A DNA stretch of 64,000 bases from Paenibacillus alba (lineage in GTDB: Bacteria > Bacillota > Bacilli > Paenibacillales > NBRC-103111). Below, piece by piece: positions 36,045 to 45,076 of the stretch. Each line of letters starts with the position of its first letter. The stretch's first letter is position 1. A program made the position numbers and the translations under genes. Location of the stretch: contig NZ_JABMKZ010000021.1 in NCBI RefSeq assembly GCF_013204855.1, forward strand, positions 1 through 64,000, written 5' to 3'. Below the pieces are notes generated by a model that ran no database searches, had not been told where the DNA came from, and was given only the letters and a program-made list of their open reading frames with translations.

Positions 36045-37895
36045 TCACCTAAACCTATACAGTGGATTGGGTACTTCCTGGAGCCGAACTTCGGAATCGC
36101 CGAATAGTCGTCGTGCGGTCAACTGCTCAACTTGGATCGTTTCTGCAAATAAATCAAACGCTTGATAACGCACTTCATGCTGTGGATGCGCCTGCCTGTA
36201 ACGATGTATAATCTGAGCGGCTGCTTCCCAGAAATAGGCTTCAGACAGCTCATAATGCTCTTCAAGAAATAAACAAAGTTCGGTTAGATTGATAAAAAAG
36301 AAGGCATCATGCACGAAATCACGCACAATCGAGGCGTCCTTTGTTTCAATGAACGAGTTCGGATTGATTCTTGCATGATGTTCGGGCAGCGTATGCAGCA
36401 TTGGACAGCCTGCCGGATTAGCCAAATGTTCACGTGAGAAGCGGATACCATCATGAAAATCTTTAAAAGCAACGCGAACCGGTACGCCTTCGCGATGAAT
36501 TAAAATGATATTCTGGGCATGCGTCTCCAGCGCCACGCCGTGAGCAAATAAGAAATGAAGCAAAGGCTCTATCGTTACTTGCAGCAATTGGTTAGTCCAA
36601 GCTTCAACGCCCATACCCTGCACCCATGGAGCAATGAGCAGACGGCTCGAGCGGTCCACGGAGGTTAGCGCATTATAAGGAACAGCCTGCTCGTTGCCAC
36701 GCAAATAAGGATGCAAACTTTCTCGCCAAATGGCGCCGAGCGCGCCATACGCCCGTGATTGTATCGGTTCCGGCCATGTTTCATGGTCGTATGCCACGCC
36801 TGCAACTTCACGCAAGAGTACAAAATCAAGCCGCTTGGCATCAGGATCGTCCTGGACAAGGGAATACAGCCAATCCGAAATTAGCGGGGCATTCAGAACC
36901 GTATGCTTGGCAAGCATTCGACTCGTTGACGTATTCGTCAAACTCATCGGAAGCTTGAGATAGGGCTTTTCCTTGGAATGAACATTGGCAAGTGTGCGAA
37001 TCGATTGTTGGGGAGCATACGGTTCCACCCCTTCGCCAATCAGAATGATTCGCCCGTCTGCTAGCTGACGATGAAAGACGCGGATAACCGTTTCCCTCCA
37101 TTGCCAAGGGTGAACCGGAATCAGCCGATAGTGTTCGAGATCTTTGCCAAAGGCCGCAAGCTTGGATCTAAAGCCGGCTACTACTTCCTCACCCAACTCG
37201 GAGGATATCCATGTCTCGTCATGCAGTGCCGAGGAATAAGCTGCCGAACTTTCATCCAGCGCAACGGCAAGCCATAAGGGCTTGATCATTGGTTTAAACT
37301 CAGGCCCATACATCCAATTATCATCCAGATTGAAGCCAATCCTTGACTTGTAGCAGGGATGGTAAGGATGGCCATCCATCACATTCGCTTCCAGCGCATC
37401 GTACTCGCGTTCAAGACCAGACAGTTCACGATTCGGATTGACGTACTGAGCCTGCGTGTCTTTGATAAGCGTCTGTTCCAATTCTTCTATAAACGTAGGC
37501 AATTGGTTGGCAGGGATAACAGGAGCGAGCACCTCCACTAAGAAATGTTCCAATCGCGCCTCAGACGTGGCGCCATCTGGTCCTACGCGCTCAATCCCCT
37601 TCTGGCGATTCAAGCGGATTCGGCCGAAACTTATTTTGGGGCTGCCCCAGATTTGGTAGATAAGCGGTAATCCCTCCGTCGAGACCCCCTTCATAACGAA
37701 ACACGATTCACGCGAAACCGCTGAAATAGACTCATTCACTGTAGAAAATTCGATAATTCGTTCAAACAGCAGCGACTCCACCAATTGCCGTAATATTCGT
37801 TTCTCCACCCTGGCATATTCAAGCGATTGCAGCGAAGCTAGCCATGTGTCCCCTAATAAGGCTGCTGGTTTTTCTTGCGTTTGCTGACCGATCAT
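36045..37895 (-). CDS. IucA/IucC-family NIS siderophore synthetase, second of three
   Basis: The 616-residue protein has clear NIS motifs: GHPYHPCYKSRIGF (about 174-187), IPVHPWQWRE, LPMSLTNTSTSRM (ATP-binding region), LETHAQNIILI and FKDFHDGIRFS. These Ser/Thr/Arg and His/Lys residues form the adenylation site in known members. It lies directly before the SbnG-like gene, the position of sbnF in S. aureus, but the exact acceptor substrate cannot be told from sequence. Its ATG overlaps the previous stop codon (4 bp), with GGGAGG 5 nt upstream. Confidence 0.92.
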   Translation of the reverse strand: MIGQQTQEKPAALLGDTWLASLQSLEYARVEKRILRQLVESLLFERIIEFSTVNESISAVSRESCFVMKGVSTEGLPLIYQIWGSPKISFGRIRLNRQKGIERVGPDGATSEARLEHFLVEVLAPVIPANQLPTFIEELEQTLIKDTQAQYVNPNRELSGLEREYDALEANVMDGHPYHPCYKSRIGFNLDDNWMYGPEFKPMIKPLWLAVALDESSAAYSSALHDETWISSELGEEVVAGFRSKLAAFGKDLEHYRLIPVHPWQWRETVIRVFHRQLADGRIILIGEGVEPYAPQQSIRTLANVHSKEKPYLKLPMSLTNTSTSRMLAKHTVLNAPLISDWLYSLVQDDPDAKRLDFVLLREVAGVAYDHETWPEPIQSRAYGALGAIWRESLHPYLRGNEQAVPYNALTSVDRSSRLLIAPWVQGMGVEAWTNQLLQVTIEPLLHFLFAHGVALETHAQNIILIHREGVPVRVAFKDFHDGIRFSREHLANPAGCPMLHTLPEHHARINPNSFIETKDASIVRDFVHDAFFFINLTELCLFLEEHYELSEAYFWEAAAQIIHRYRQAHPQHEVRYQAFDLFAETIQVEQLTARRLFGDSEVRLQEVPNPLYRFR

Positions 37896-39751
37896 ATGTT
37901 CCTCCCGCTGTGATAAATTGGATTTGGTATTTGCACATGATCAGGTGCTTCGCTTCGCTGCTCAAATCGGCTGATAAAGTTGGCCTTTGCCGGAAAACCC
38001 GGATTGTCCACTAAATCCTGCAGATATCCTCTGGACGGATGGTTTGCCTCTGTAAGAGTCAACTCGTGCATGAGAACACGGCGAACAATTTGCCAATAGA
38101 AAGCTTCATCCACTTCGTTGCAGCGTGCAATCGTATGAATGAATGCGCCCAAATGGTTAACGAAAAAGTAGTATTTCAGCCTTTTCCACGCCTCTGCCTC
38201 CGTATACAGAACCGGACTGTCCGCTGGAATCAATTGCGGTGTCCAGCCGTGTTTCTCTGCTAGGCTGCGATTCACACTGATTCCTTCCAAATCGCGTACG
38301 TAATAGCGAACAGGAACACCTTGATCAAGCACAATCAAGGAGTTTTGCACATGCGCCTCCAAACTAATGCCCATCTCAGCAAATAGCTGAAGAAGGGGGA
38401 GCATGGACAACTTCAAATAAGCAGCAAGCCATCCTTCCCAATTCGGCAGCAGTCCCTGATTGGACTGTCGGACCGCCTTAAACAGCAATGGCTCTTTGCC
38501 GTCTGGCGGCTGCTCCAGCAAAGCTGCTACGACGAAACAGGCTGCCTGCTCCTCCATCGTCAACTGATTGGCTTGACGGTACACGACGGCAAAGGAAGCA
38601 AATAACTGTTCCTGCTCGTGCACAGAGATATCAGGAACATGAATGGATTGAAAGCCAGTTTCAGCTAATATGTCCATGCCTGGATACATGTCCGGCTTGC
38701 GTCCTGATTGGAAGGCATGCAAAATGAGGGAAGCATCCATGGTGCGGCGCACCTGATCAACGGTGTTTTCACGGATGAAATTCGTTATCCGCACATGCAG
38801 GGGCAGCTTGTAAAACAAACGCTCCTTTGGATCCCATACTGTACGTACAGAGGAAGTAGGGTAGACCTGCTGCCCTTCTTCCAAACCAAGTGGCCCCAAA
38901 TCAATCAGCTTGCTCTGATGAATTAACGCTTGAACATGGGACTGCTGGCAAACATATTTCATCTGCCATGGGTGCATCGGCAGCAGACTGTATGCCTCTA
39001 AGCGATTTCCAAGCTTGATCTGCGCAGCTGCAACAACCGTTGAAGGTGGCATAGGACGCTGACCAATCCACTCCTCACACAGGAGTTCTTTGGACACAGC
39101 CATGTAATGCAAAGCAAAAACAGCGCCCATTTCTGGTGCATATTGACTCAAATCAATATCCGTGAATCCTTCAGAACTTTTGGGCGTAGGATGGAATGGA
39201 TGCCCATACACCATCGATTGCTCTGAACGAGTATAGCTCAGTGGACGGTCTCCTGCTTCCGCAGCAGTTAATTGTGCATGCCTCACATAGATCGCTGTTC
39301 TTCTGATGCTATTGGCAATCTGCTCCCGCATGCCCTGTAGAAGACTTTCCTTCATGGCAACATCCACGTTGTAACTGACCTCGAGCAGTAAAAGTTCAAC
39401 TATCTGCTGGGGGCTTACAGCGATGAATGCCTTCTGAGCTGCTGGTAACCCCTTGCTTGAAACATATAAATTGGAACCATACTGATGTTGACCCGTTATT
39501 GAATAATAGCTGAGAAGTCCAACAATCGTAGTTTGGGTCAAAGGCAGTACAATTTTAAACCATTTCGCGTCAGGCTTTTTCATAAAATCTATCGTCTCTT
39601 TAGCAAAATCCTCTTCTTCCAGGGTGCTTATCTCGCATCTGGGATCGTTGATTTCCTTTTCCCGTAAATAGCTGTTCAGAAGTCCGCGCAATGCCGCTTG
39701 TTCTGCCAGTATCACATCTTGAAAGGAACGCGTTCCATATTTATACAGCAT
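37892..39751 (-). CDS. IucA/IucC-family NIS siderophore synthetase, first of three
   Basis: The 619-residue protein has the NIS motifs GHPFHPTPKSSEGF (about 182-195), LPMHPWQMKY, YPTSSVRTVW, KLPLHVRITNFIRE, LEAHVQNSLIV and VRDLEGIS. It would adenylate a citrate carboxylate and join it to diaminopropionate or a later intermediate. It follows the SbnB-like gene by about 50 bp and overlaps the next synthetase by 4 bp. GGAGG lies 10 nt before ATG. By position it corresponds to SbnC or SbnE of S. aureus; I cannot decide between them. Confidence 0.92.
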   Translation of the reverse strand: MLYKYGTRSFQDVILAEQAALRGLLNSYLREKEINDPRCEISTLEEEDFAKETIDFMKKPDAKWFKIVLPLTQTTIVGLLSYYSITGQHQYGSNLYVSSKGLPAAQKAFIAVSPQQIVELLLLEVSYNVDVAMKESLLQGMREQIANSIRRTAIYVRHAQLTAAEAGDRPLSYTRSEQSMVYGHPFHPTPKSSEGFTDIDLSQYAPEMGAVFALHYMAVSKELLCEEWIGQRPMPPSTVVAAAQIKLGNRLEAYSLLPMHPWQMKYVCQQSHVQALIHQSKLIDLGPLGLEEGQQVYPTSSVRTVWDPKERLFYKLPLHVRITNFIRENTVDQVRRTMDASLILHAFQSGRKPDMYPGMDILAETGFQSIHVPDISVHEQEQLFASFAVVYRQANQLTMEEQAACFVVAALLEQPPDGKEPLLFKAVRQSNQGLLPNWEGWLAAYLKLSMLPLLQLFAEMGISLEAHVQNSLIVLDQGVPVRYYVRDLEGISVNRSLAEKHGWTPQLIPADSPVLYTEAEAWKRLKYYFFVNHLGAFIHTIARCNEVDEAFYWQIVRRVLMHELTLTEANHPSRGYLQDLVDNPGFPAKANFISRFEQRSEAPDHVQIPNPIYHSGRNI

Positions 39752-39803
39752 GCCTGCATGTCCTCCTCTTCGTGTTCCACGACCAAGTCGCTGGATAACT
39801 CAT

Positions 39804-40874
39804 TTAATAGAGTGGAAGTTTGAGCCCTACATCCTCTTTGCAGGCAAGCAAATAGATCAAGCGGGCGCAAGCAATATCCTCGATAGCCATGCCCATCGGA
39901 TTCAGAATAATAATCTCATCCTCATTCTGGCGGCCAGGTTTGGCACCAATCACAATCTCGCCTAACTCCGCATAAAGCTGTTCCCTGGAGAACTTCCCTT
40001 CCAATACCAGTTGATTCAGCACTTTCTTCTCTCGATTCGATTGATCCCAATCATCGACAATGACTTTATCCGCTTGCAAGTAGACTTCTTTATGGACGTC
40101 CATAATCGAAATATTGCTGATGAAGGCTCCCTTGCGAATCCACTCAAACGGAATGTAAGGGGTATCCGTTACCGTACAAGTCACTACGAGTTCGCCTTCG
40201 CGAACCGCTAGTTCGGCACTTGCTGCCGTAGAGAATGTCACATGGGGAAACTTGGCCTGCAATTGTCCCGCTAATCGCTCAGCAGCAGGCAGCGATTGGT
40301 CAAACAAAAAAACTTCCTGCACATGGTCAAACTGCTCCAGCAAGGAATTCAACTGTGCATGAGCAATTAATCCGCAACCCACACAGGCAATCGTCCTGAA
40401 TCCTGCGCGCGCTAGATGCTTCGCAGCAACAACGGTAACGGCGGCCGTACGCATGCTGCTGATCAACCCGGCTTCGAGCACAGCGATCGGGAAGTGGCTT
40501 GCTGCATCGTTTAGTATGATGACTCCGCTTGCTCGTTCTTTGCTTCTTTCCTGCGGATTATCATGCTTGCTTCCAATCCATTTCAGACCTGATAAAGGGA
40601 ATTCTCCTCCAATAGAGGCTGGCATGGCAATAATCCGGTCAGCAATATGCCCCTTTTCTCCCGCTGATCGCAAATACGGCTTCAACGGCTGAACATAGTC
40701 GCCTCTTGCATGCAGAGAAAGAGCCTCTTCCAATGCCTCTGTATACAGCCAAGAAGAGTCACCGCCAAGCGAGGCAATGGTTTCTCGATTCAAGTAAAGC
40801 AATTCAGGCACCGGTTTTTCTGTTCTATCTGCTCTTTTCAAACCTTGCAGTTGTAATTGAGATTGATCGATCAT
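39804..40874 (-). CDS. sbnB: SbnB-like N-(1-amino-1-carboxy-2-ethyl)-glutamate dehydrogenase
   Basis: The 356-residue protein is of the ornithine cyclodeaminase/mu-crystallin family. It has the NAD-binding motif IACVGCGLIAHAQLNSLLEQ (about 158-177), preceded by LISSMRTAAVTVVAAKHLAR. In staphyloferrin B synthesis SbnB oxidatively splits the SbnA product into L-2,3-diaminopropionate and 2-oxoglutarate. AAGGTGAG lies 5 nt before ATG 40874. The A-B gene order and 41-bp gap match the usual cassette. Confidence 0.9.
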   Translation of the reverse strand: MIDQSQLQLQGLKRADRTEKPVPELLYLNRETIASLGGDSSWLYTEALEEALSLHARGDYVQPLKPYLRSAGEKGHIADRIIAMPASIGGEFPLSGLKWIGSKHDNPQERSKERASGVIILNDAASHFPIAVLEAGLISSMRTAAVTVVAAKHLARAGFRTIACVGCGLIAHAQLNSLLEQFDHVQEVFLFDQSLPAAERLAGQLQAKFPHVTFSTAASAELAVREGELVVTCTVTDTPYIPFEWIRKGAFISNISIMDVHKEVYLQADKVIVDDWDQSNREKKVLNQLVLEGKFSREQLYAELGEIVIGAKPGRQNEDEIIILNPMGMAIEDIACARLIYLLACKEDVGLKLPLY

Positions 40875-40915
40875 TGTATCTCACCTTTCACATTTCAAGT
40901 ATTGGATTTTCATAT

Positions 40916-41902
40916 CTAAGGCAGTTGGGCAACCCACTTATCGTCATAAATAAGATCCAGATAGCGGTCGCCGCGATCCGGCAGCAGGGTAACGATTCGC
41001 AAAGGCTTATTCGGCGCAGCATCGAGTGTCAGCAGCAGCTTTCGTATAGCTGCAACAATTGAACCTGACGATCCACCGGCAAAGATCCCTTCCATTTTGA
41101 GCAAATCTCGGCAACCTTGGGCAGACTCCCTGTCTGTAATATGGAAAGCAGTATCAATCTCGCCAGCATTCAATATTTCTGGAACACGACTAGCGCCAAT
41201 GCCAGGCAATTCGCGTTTGCCAGGGGTCCCGCCAAAAAGAATCGATCCAACGGCATCAACAGCGATTACACGCAGGTTCGGATATTTTTCACGCATTTTG
41301 CGGCTCGTCCCCATGATGCTGCCGGAAGTGCTGACACCGGCGATAAAGATATCAACATGGTCCAGTGCATCTGTAATTTCAGTCCCGGTTCCAGCATAAT
41401 GAGCTTTCCAATTATTATCATTCGCGTATTGATTCACCCAGAATCCATGAGGCGTCGTCTGGAGCAGTTCATTCACTTTGCGAATTCTCGTTTTCAGAAA
41501 ACCTCCTTGATCGTCTCGCTCTTCGACCATCACGATATTCGCTCCCATTTGCTGCATAATCGATAAGTTAGAGAGCGCTATCTTAGGGTCCACCACACAG
41601 GTAACGTCCAGTCCGTACACCCTTCCCATCATAGCCAAAGCCACTCCCAGATTGCCGGAGGTACTCTCAATCAAGTGCGTGTGAGTGTTGATAGAGCCAT
41701 CTCTCAGTCCTTGCTCGATAATGTAGCGGGCTGGCCGATCCTTCATACTCCCGCCAGGATTCATATATTCCAGCTTCGCGATAACTTGTACATGTTGTTG
41801 CGGAAACAGGTTGCTCAAATGGACGAGTGGCGTGTGGCCTACACAGTCGGCAATTGAGTTTTTCACAGTGCTTAAGGGCAAGTTCGCTTGCAATAGAGAC
41901 AT
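40916..41902 (-). CDS. sbnA: SbnA-like cysteine-synthase-fold enzyme (diaminopropionate pathway)
   Basis: The 328-residue PLP enzyme has landmarks PGGSMKDRPARY (Schiff-base Lys near residue 55), STSGNLGVALA (about 88-98) and FAGGSSGSIVAA. SbnA joins O-phospho-L-serine and L-glutamate to make the precursor of diaminopropionate. It differs from housekeeping cysteine synthases by the lengthened C-terminal half and by its neighbours. GGAGG precedes ATG codons at 41905 and 41902; the second has better spacing. No SbnI-like serine kinase that would supply phosphoserine was found in the window. Confidence 0.9.
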   Translation of the reverse strand: MSLLQANLPLSTVKNSIADCVGHTPLVHLSNLFPQQHVQVIAKLEYMNPGGSMKDRPARYIIEQGLRDGSINTHTHLIESTSGNLGVALAMMGRVYGLDVTCVVDPKIALSNLSIMQQMGANIVMVEERDDQGGFLKTRIRKVNELLQTTPHGFWVNQYANDNNWKAHYAGTGTEITDALDHVDIFIAGVSTSGSIMGTSRKMREKYPNLRVIAVDAVGSILFGGTPGKRELPGIGASRVPEILNAGEIDTAFHITDRESAQGCRDLLKMEGIFAGGSSGSIVAAIRKLLLTLDAAPNKPLRIVTLLPDRGDRYLDLIYDDKWVAQLP

Positions 41903-41932
41903 CATCGTTCCTCCTTTAATTTTAAAATCAAC

Positions 41933-43273
41933 TTACACAGGCAGGACAAGCTTGCCCGCAGGACGTTTCAGCCCCAAGTGATCTCTAAGCGTTCTCCCTG
42001 TGTACTCCGTTCGGAATAAGCCTCTTCTTTGCAGCTCCGGCACAACAAGGTTGACGAAGTCTTCAAAACCGTCAGGGAAATACGGCGGCATCACATTAAA
42101 GCCATCGGCTGCCTCTTTGGTCATCCATTCCTCCATAACGTCGGCAATATGCTCTGGTGTGCCAGCCACCGTGTAATGACCGCGAGCGCTGGCTGTTCGC
42201 AGAATGAGCTGACGAAGGGTCAGATGATGATGATGCACCATTTCGCAAAACATCTGAAAACGAGCTTTTTGCCCTTTAACTTGATCGATCGAGGGCAGTG
42301 CATCCAGATCCAGAGGGACATCCAGCGGAAATCTACGCAGATCGGTTTCAAACAGATTGGACAGCCGAACGAGGCCAAGTTCAATCGAGGCCAATTGGGT
42401 CAGTTGTTCCTGTTTGTCGCGTGCTTCCGCTTGGGTGACGCCTACGATTGGACTGAAACCTGGCAGAATTTTCAACTCATCTCGGGAGCGGCCATACGCT
42501 TGCATTCTTTGCTTGACGTTCGCATAAAAAGCTATGCCATGCTCCAACGTATCCTGAGCTGTAAAAATAACTTCCGCCGTCTCTGCAGCCAAATTCATAC
42601 CGGCTTCAGACGAACCTGCCTGAACAAGCACGGGGTACCCTTGGGGTGAACGGCAAATATTTAGCGGACCACGCACTTTAAAATGCTTGCCCTCGTGGTG
42701 AATCGGGTGGATTTTATGATCAAAATCGCAATAAATGCCGCTCTCTTTATCAGCGATAATCGCATCATCATCCCAGCTGTCCCACAACTGCTTTAATACA
42801 TCAAGAAACTCCTTAGCCCGCTCATACCGCTCCTCGTGCTTGGGATGCTGCTCCATGCCAAAATTAACAGCAGTTACATCTCCAACTGAAGTCACGCTGT
42901 TCCAGCCTGCACGTCCACCGCTGATATGATCGAGTGAGGCGAACATTCTTGCTACGTTGTAAGGTTCGTTGTAGGTCGTTGATACGGTGCCGATCAAGCC
43001 GATTCGTTCCGTGCCCATCGCAAGAGCTGACAGCATGGTGAAAGGTTCGAGCCCCGCACTCACTTTGTACTTAATGGCCGGTGTCAGCACCAGAGCGTCT
43101 GCGAGAAACAGCGAATCCAGCTTCGCTTTCTCAGCCATTTGTGCCAGCTTCGTATAGTAGTGTATATCTGTAATCAACTCCGGCGTTGTAGCAGGATGCC
43201 GCCATGATGTTTCATGATGGCCTGTGCTCAACAGAAATAAATTCAAATGCATTTGGCGTTTTGGCGAAATCAT
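41933..43273 (-). CDS. NtaA/SnaA/DszA-type FMN-dependent monooxygenase in the siderophore operon
   Basis: The 446-residue luciferase-like protein has the typical series of the aminopolycarboxylate/DszA monooxygenase group: HLNLFLLSTGHHETSWRHP at the N-terminus, LDSLFLADALVL, GTVSTTYNEPYNVARMFASL, GRAGWNSVTS and PVLVQAGSSEAG. Members use FMNH2 from a separate reductase. Some oxidise chelators such as nitrilotriacetate or EDTA. AAGGAG lies 9 nt before ATG. It sits between the exporter and sbnA-like genes in one direction, an arrangement absent from the S. aureus cluster. It might modify or break down the siderophore, or may be an unrelated passenger. Confidence 0.88.
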   Translation of the reverse strand: MISPKRQMHLNLFLLSTGHHETSWRHPATTPELITDIHYYTKLAQMAEKAKLDSLFLADALVLTPAIKYKVSAGLEPFTMLSALAMGTERIGLIGTVSTTYNEPYNVARMFASLDHISGGRAGWNSVTSVGDVTAVNFGMEQHPKHEERYERAKEFLDVLKQLWDSWDDDAIIADKESGIYCDFDHKIHPIHHEGKHFKVRGPLNICRSPQGYPVLVQAGSSEAGMNLAAETAEVIFTAQDTLEHGIAFYANVKQRMQAYGRSRDELKILPGFSPIVGVTQAEARDKQEQLTQLASIELGLVRLSNLFETDLRRFPLDVPLDLDALPSIDQVKGQKARFQMFCEMVHHHHLTLRQLILRTASARGHYTVAGTPEHIADVMEEWMTKEAADGFNVMPPYFPDGFEDFVNLVVPELQRRGLFRTEYTGRTLRDHLGLKRPAGKLVLPV

Positions 43274-43291
43274 TAACCCTAGCTCCTTTAC

Positions 43292-44527
43292 CTAATTGGA
43301 TGATTGCAACCTGATCTCTTTGCGTGTAGTCATTCGCAGAACCAGGAAACCTCCTGCCAGCATCATGCAGCCATGCAGCGTAAAAATGAAAGACGTACTG
43401 ATGAATCCCCCAAAAAAGCCGCTTGCCAGCGGACCCGCAATTTGACCAATAAACAGCGTGCTTCTTGTAAGTCCATGTCTGGTTCCCAACTGATCGCTCT
43501 GAGAGCTTCGTGTAACGATAAGAAAAACAGACTGAACTAATGCGCTTGAAGCAAAACCTTGCAGGATTCTTAATGGAATGAACCAAGCAATACTTGGGGC
43601 AAATGCTTGTATGACAATCGCTGTACAGCATAGTAGTGAAGCCAGGAAATACGTCCGATGAACCGGACTCCGATCATTTCTCCTTCCCCACCAAGAGGAG
43701 GCTATCCAAGCTGACGCCCAATTCATCGCTTGTAGAATGCCGATCCAAGCCGCGGTTTGAGAAGGATTGTTAAGATGCTGTTTCACATGCACGGGCAGAA
43801 CAGGGAGAAGTCCATGCAAGCAGAAATTGGCGCATATCCCTGCAAGCAAGAATCTAACGACCGTCTTTTCTCGCAGCAATTCGCTGAACTGTCCCATGAG
43901 GCCTGTTGACTTTACAGTCGATCCTCGATTAGTCCGCGATTCCTTCAACCCTATCATGCAGAGGATTGTCCATAGGGCAACCAATCCACCCAACAGCAGC
44001 AATAAACGATGGAAACCAAACCATCTGAACATCGTCCCTCCGAGCAGCGGGCCAAGCATAGAACCAGCAGCCAGCGCTCCTTCCAGCTTGCCGCGCACAA
44101 GCCCCTGTTCCTCAGGCTTTACCTGGGAAGCTGCCAATGTACCGACGGCATCAACGACGCCGCCCAAAGCCCCTTGCAGCAGCCGCAGGATAAACAGTTG
44201 AAGTGGACTTGTGACCAGCCCTGTTGCCGTAAGTACGAGAGCAGTGCCAAAGAGGGCTCGCACCACCATCCACTTGCGGCTGGTTTTATCTCCCAACAGC
44301 CCCCATAATGGTGCTGTCAGCGCAGCCGATACGGCAGGAGCCGCTAGACTTAGACCGCTCCACATTAATATGGATGCTTGATCGTCTGCACCTAACTGCT
44401 CTATATAGAAGGGAAGCAGTGGAGCAATAACCATTGAACTCAACACGGACAAGAAATGGCTGCCCCAGAGTAGCCGAAAACTTACTTTCCAATCTCCGAT
44501 CATATTAATTGACATCCTGTCATTCAT
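43292..44527 (-). CDS. MFS transporter, probable siderophore exporter (SbnD-like)
   Basis: The protein has about 411 residues and twelve hydrophobic segments, with the MFS loop motif GLLGDKTSRKWMVVRALFGT (about 65-84) and LVRGKLEGALAAGSMLGPLLGG. It resembles drug:H+ antiporter exporters and is the first gene of the siderophore operon, so export of the finished siderophore is the likely role. The start is uncertain: ATG 44527 (MNDRMSINM) is used here, since the longer frame to 44554 runs through the GGGAGG site. The perfect Fur box upstream controls it. Confidence 0.87.
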   Translation of the reverse strand: MNDRMSINMIGDWKVSFRLLWGSHFLSVLSSMVIAPLLPFYIEQLGADDQASILMWSGLSLAAPAVSAALTAPLWGLLGDKTSRKWMVVRALFGTALVLTATGLVTSPLQLFILRLLQGALGGVVDAVGTLAASQVKPEEQGLVRGKLEGALAAGSMLGPLLGGTMFRWFGFHRLLLLLGGLVALWTILCMIGLKESRTNRGSTVKSTGLMGQFSELLREKTVVRFLLAGICANFCLHGLLPVLPVHVKQHLNNPSQTAAWIGILQAMNWASAWIASSWWGRRNDRSPVHRTYFLASLLCCTAIVIQAFAPSIAWFIPLRILQGFASSALVQSVFLIVTRSSQSDQLGTRHGLTRSTLFIGQIAGPLASGFFGGFISTSFIFTLHGCMMLAGGFLVLRMTTRKEIRLQSSN

Positions 44528-44597
44528 TGTTTCAAGAGACTTCCTCCCGTTCACCTTGTATTTTCAAGTGAAATCGGTTACCTATCGGCTTACTAAT

Positions 44598-44612
44598 TGA
44601 TAATGATTATCA
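44598..44612 (-). promoter_or_regulatory. Perfect Fur box before the siderophore operon
   Basis: TGATAATGATTATCA matches the 7-1-7 Fur consensus TGATAATNATTATCA at every position. It lies about 70 bp upstream of the exporter start, and all genes to 32039 run in the same direction with short gaps. Iron repression of the whole operon is inferred. Confidence 0.93.
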
Positions 44613-44765
44613 CTTAGACAAATGATATCATGTTTAATTAGCCTTATATATGGTCTGTTTGGATGATTTTGGTTATCTAAATAGATTACGGTAGAAAGAG
44701 AAACGGCTTCACCGCCAAAAGAGATGAGCCTCTTCAAAGCGACGAATCCAATAACGGGATTCTAT

Positions 44766-44956
44766 GAGGGAGGGAACTATAGGACGCTATTCTAGCCAAA
44801 AGTGGGTTTAAGGTGAGGTTGGGGGAACTACAGTGCGTTATTTTGCTGTTTGGTGGGAAATTAAGCGCTTTTCATGGAAATAAGACCCTGTAGTTCCACT
44901 ATTGCCATCGTATCCCTGCAATTTGGCTAGAATAGCGTACTTTAGTTCCCTCCCGC
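44766..44956. repeat. Inverted four-unit repeat element, GGGAACTAYAG family
   Basis: Four copies of a roughly 26-bp motif occur. Two are forward (from 44772, GGGAACTATAGGACGCTATT; from 44823, GGGAACTACAGTGCGTTATT). Two are inverted, with 5' ends at 44898 and 44950. The outer pair match for about 30 of 36 bp, including TTCTAGCCAAA/TTTGGCTAGAA. Unit spacing is about 51, 50 and 52 bp. It lies between the siderophore operon promoter and the LuxR-type gene. No transposase or target duplication was seen. Confidence 0.8.
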
Positions 44957-45003
44957 GAAGCATCTGTGGTAACACGACGGAACAGGGAGTCACTCTCAAA
45001 CAC

Positions 45004-45052
45004 AAAAAAGCCTCCGCACGTTTCTAATGTTGCTTAGAACGCGCGGAGGCTT
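45004..45052 (-). terminator. Terminator of the LuxR-type gene
   Basis: On the minus strand AAGCCTCCGCGCGTTCTAAG pairs with an almost perfect complement ending GCGGAGGCTTT, followed by six T residues (45004-45009). It separates this gene from the siderophore operon promoter. Confidence 0.9.
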
Positions 45053-45076
45053 AGAGTTATTGCGAATGTGACCTCG

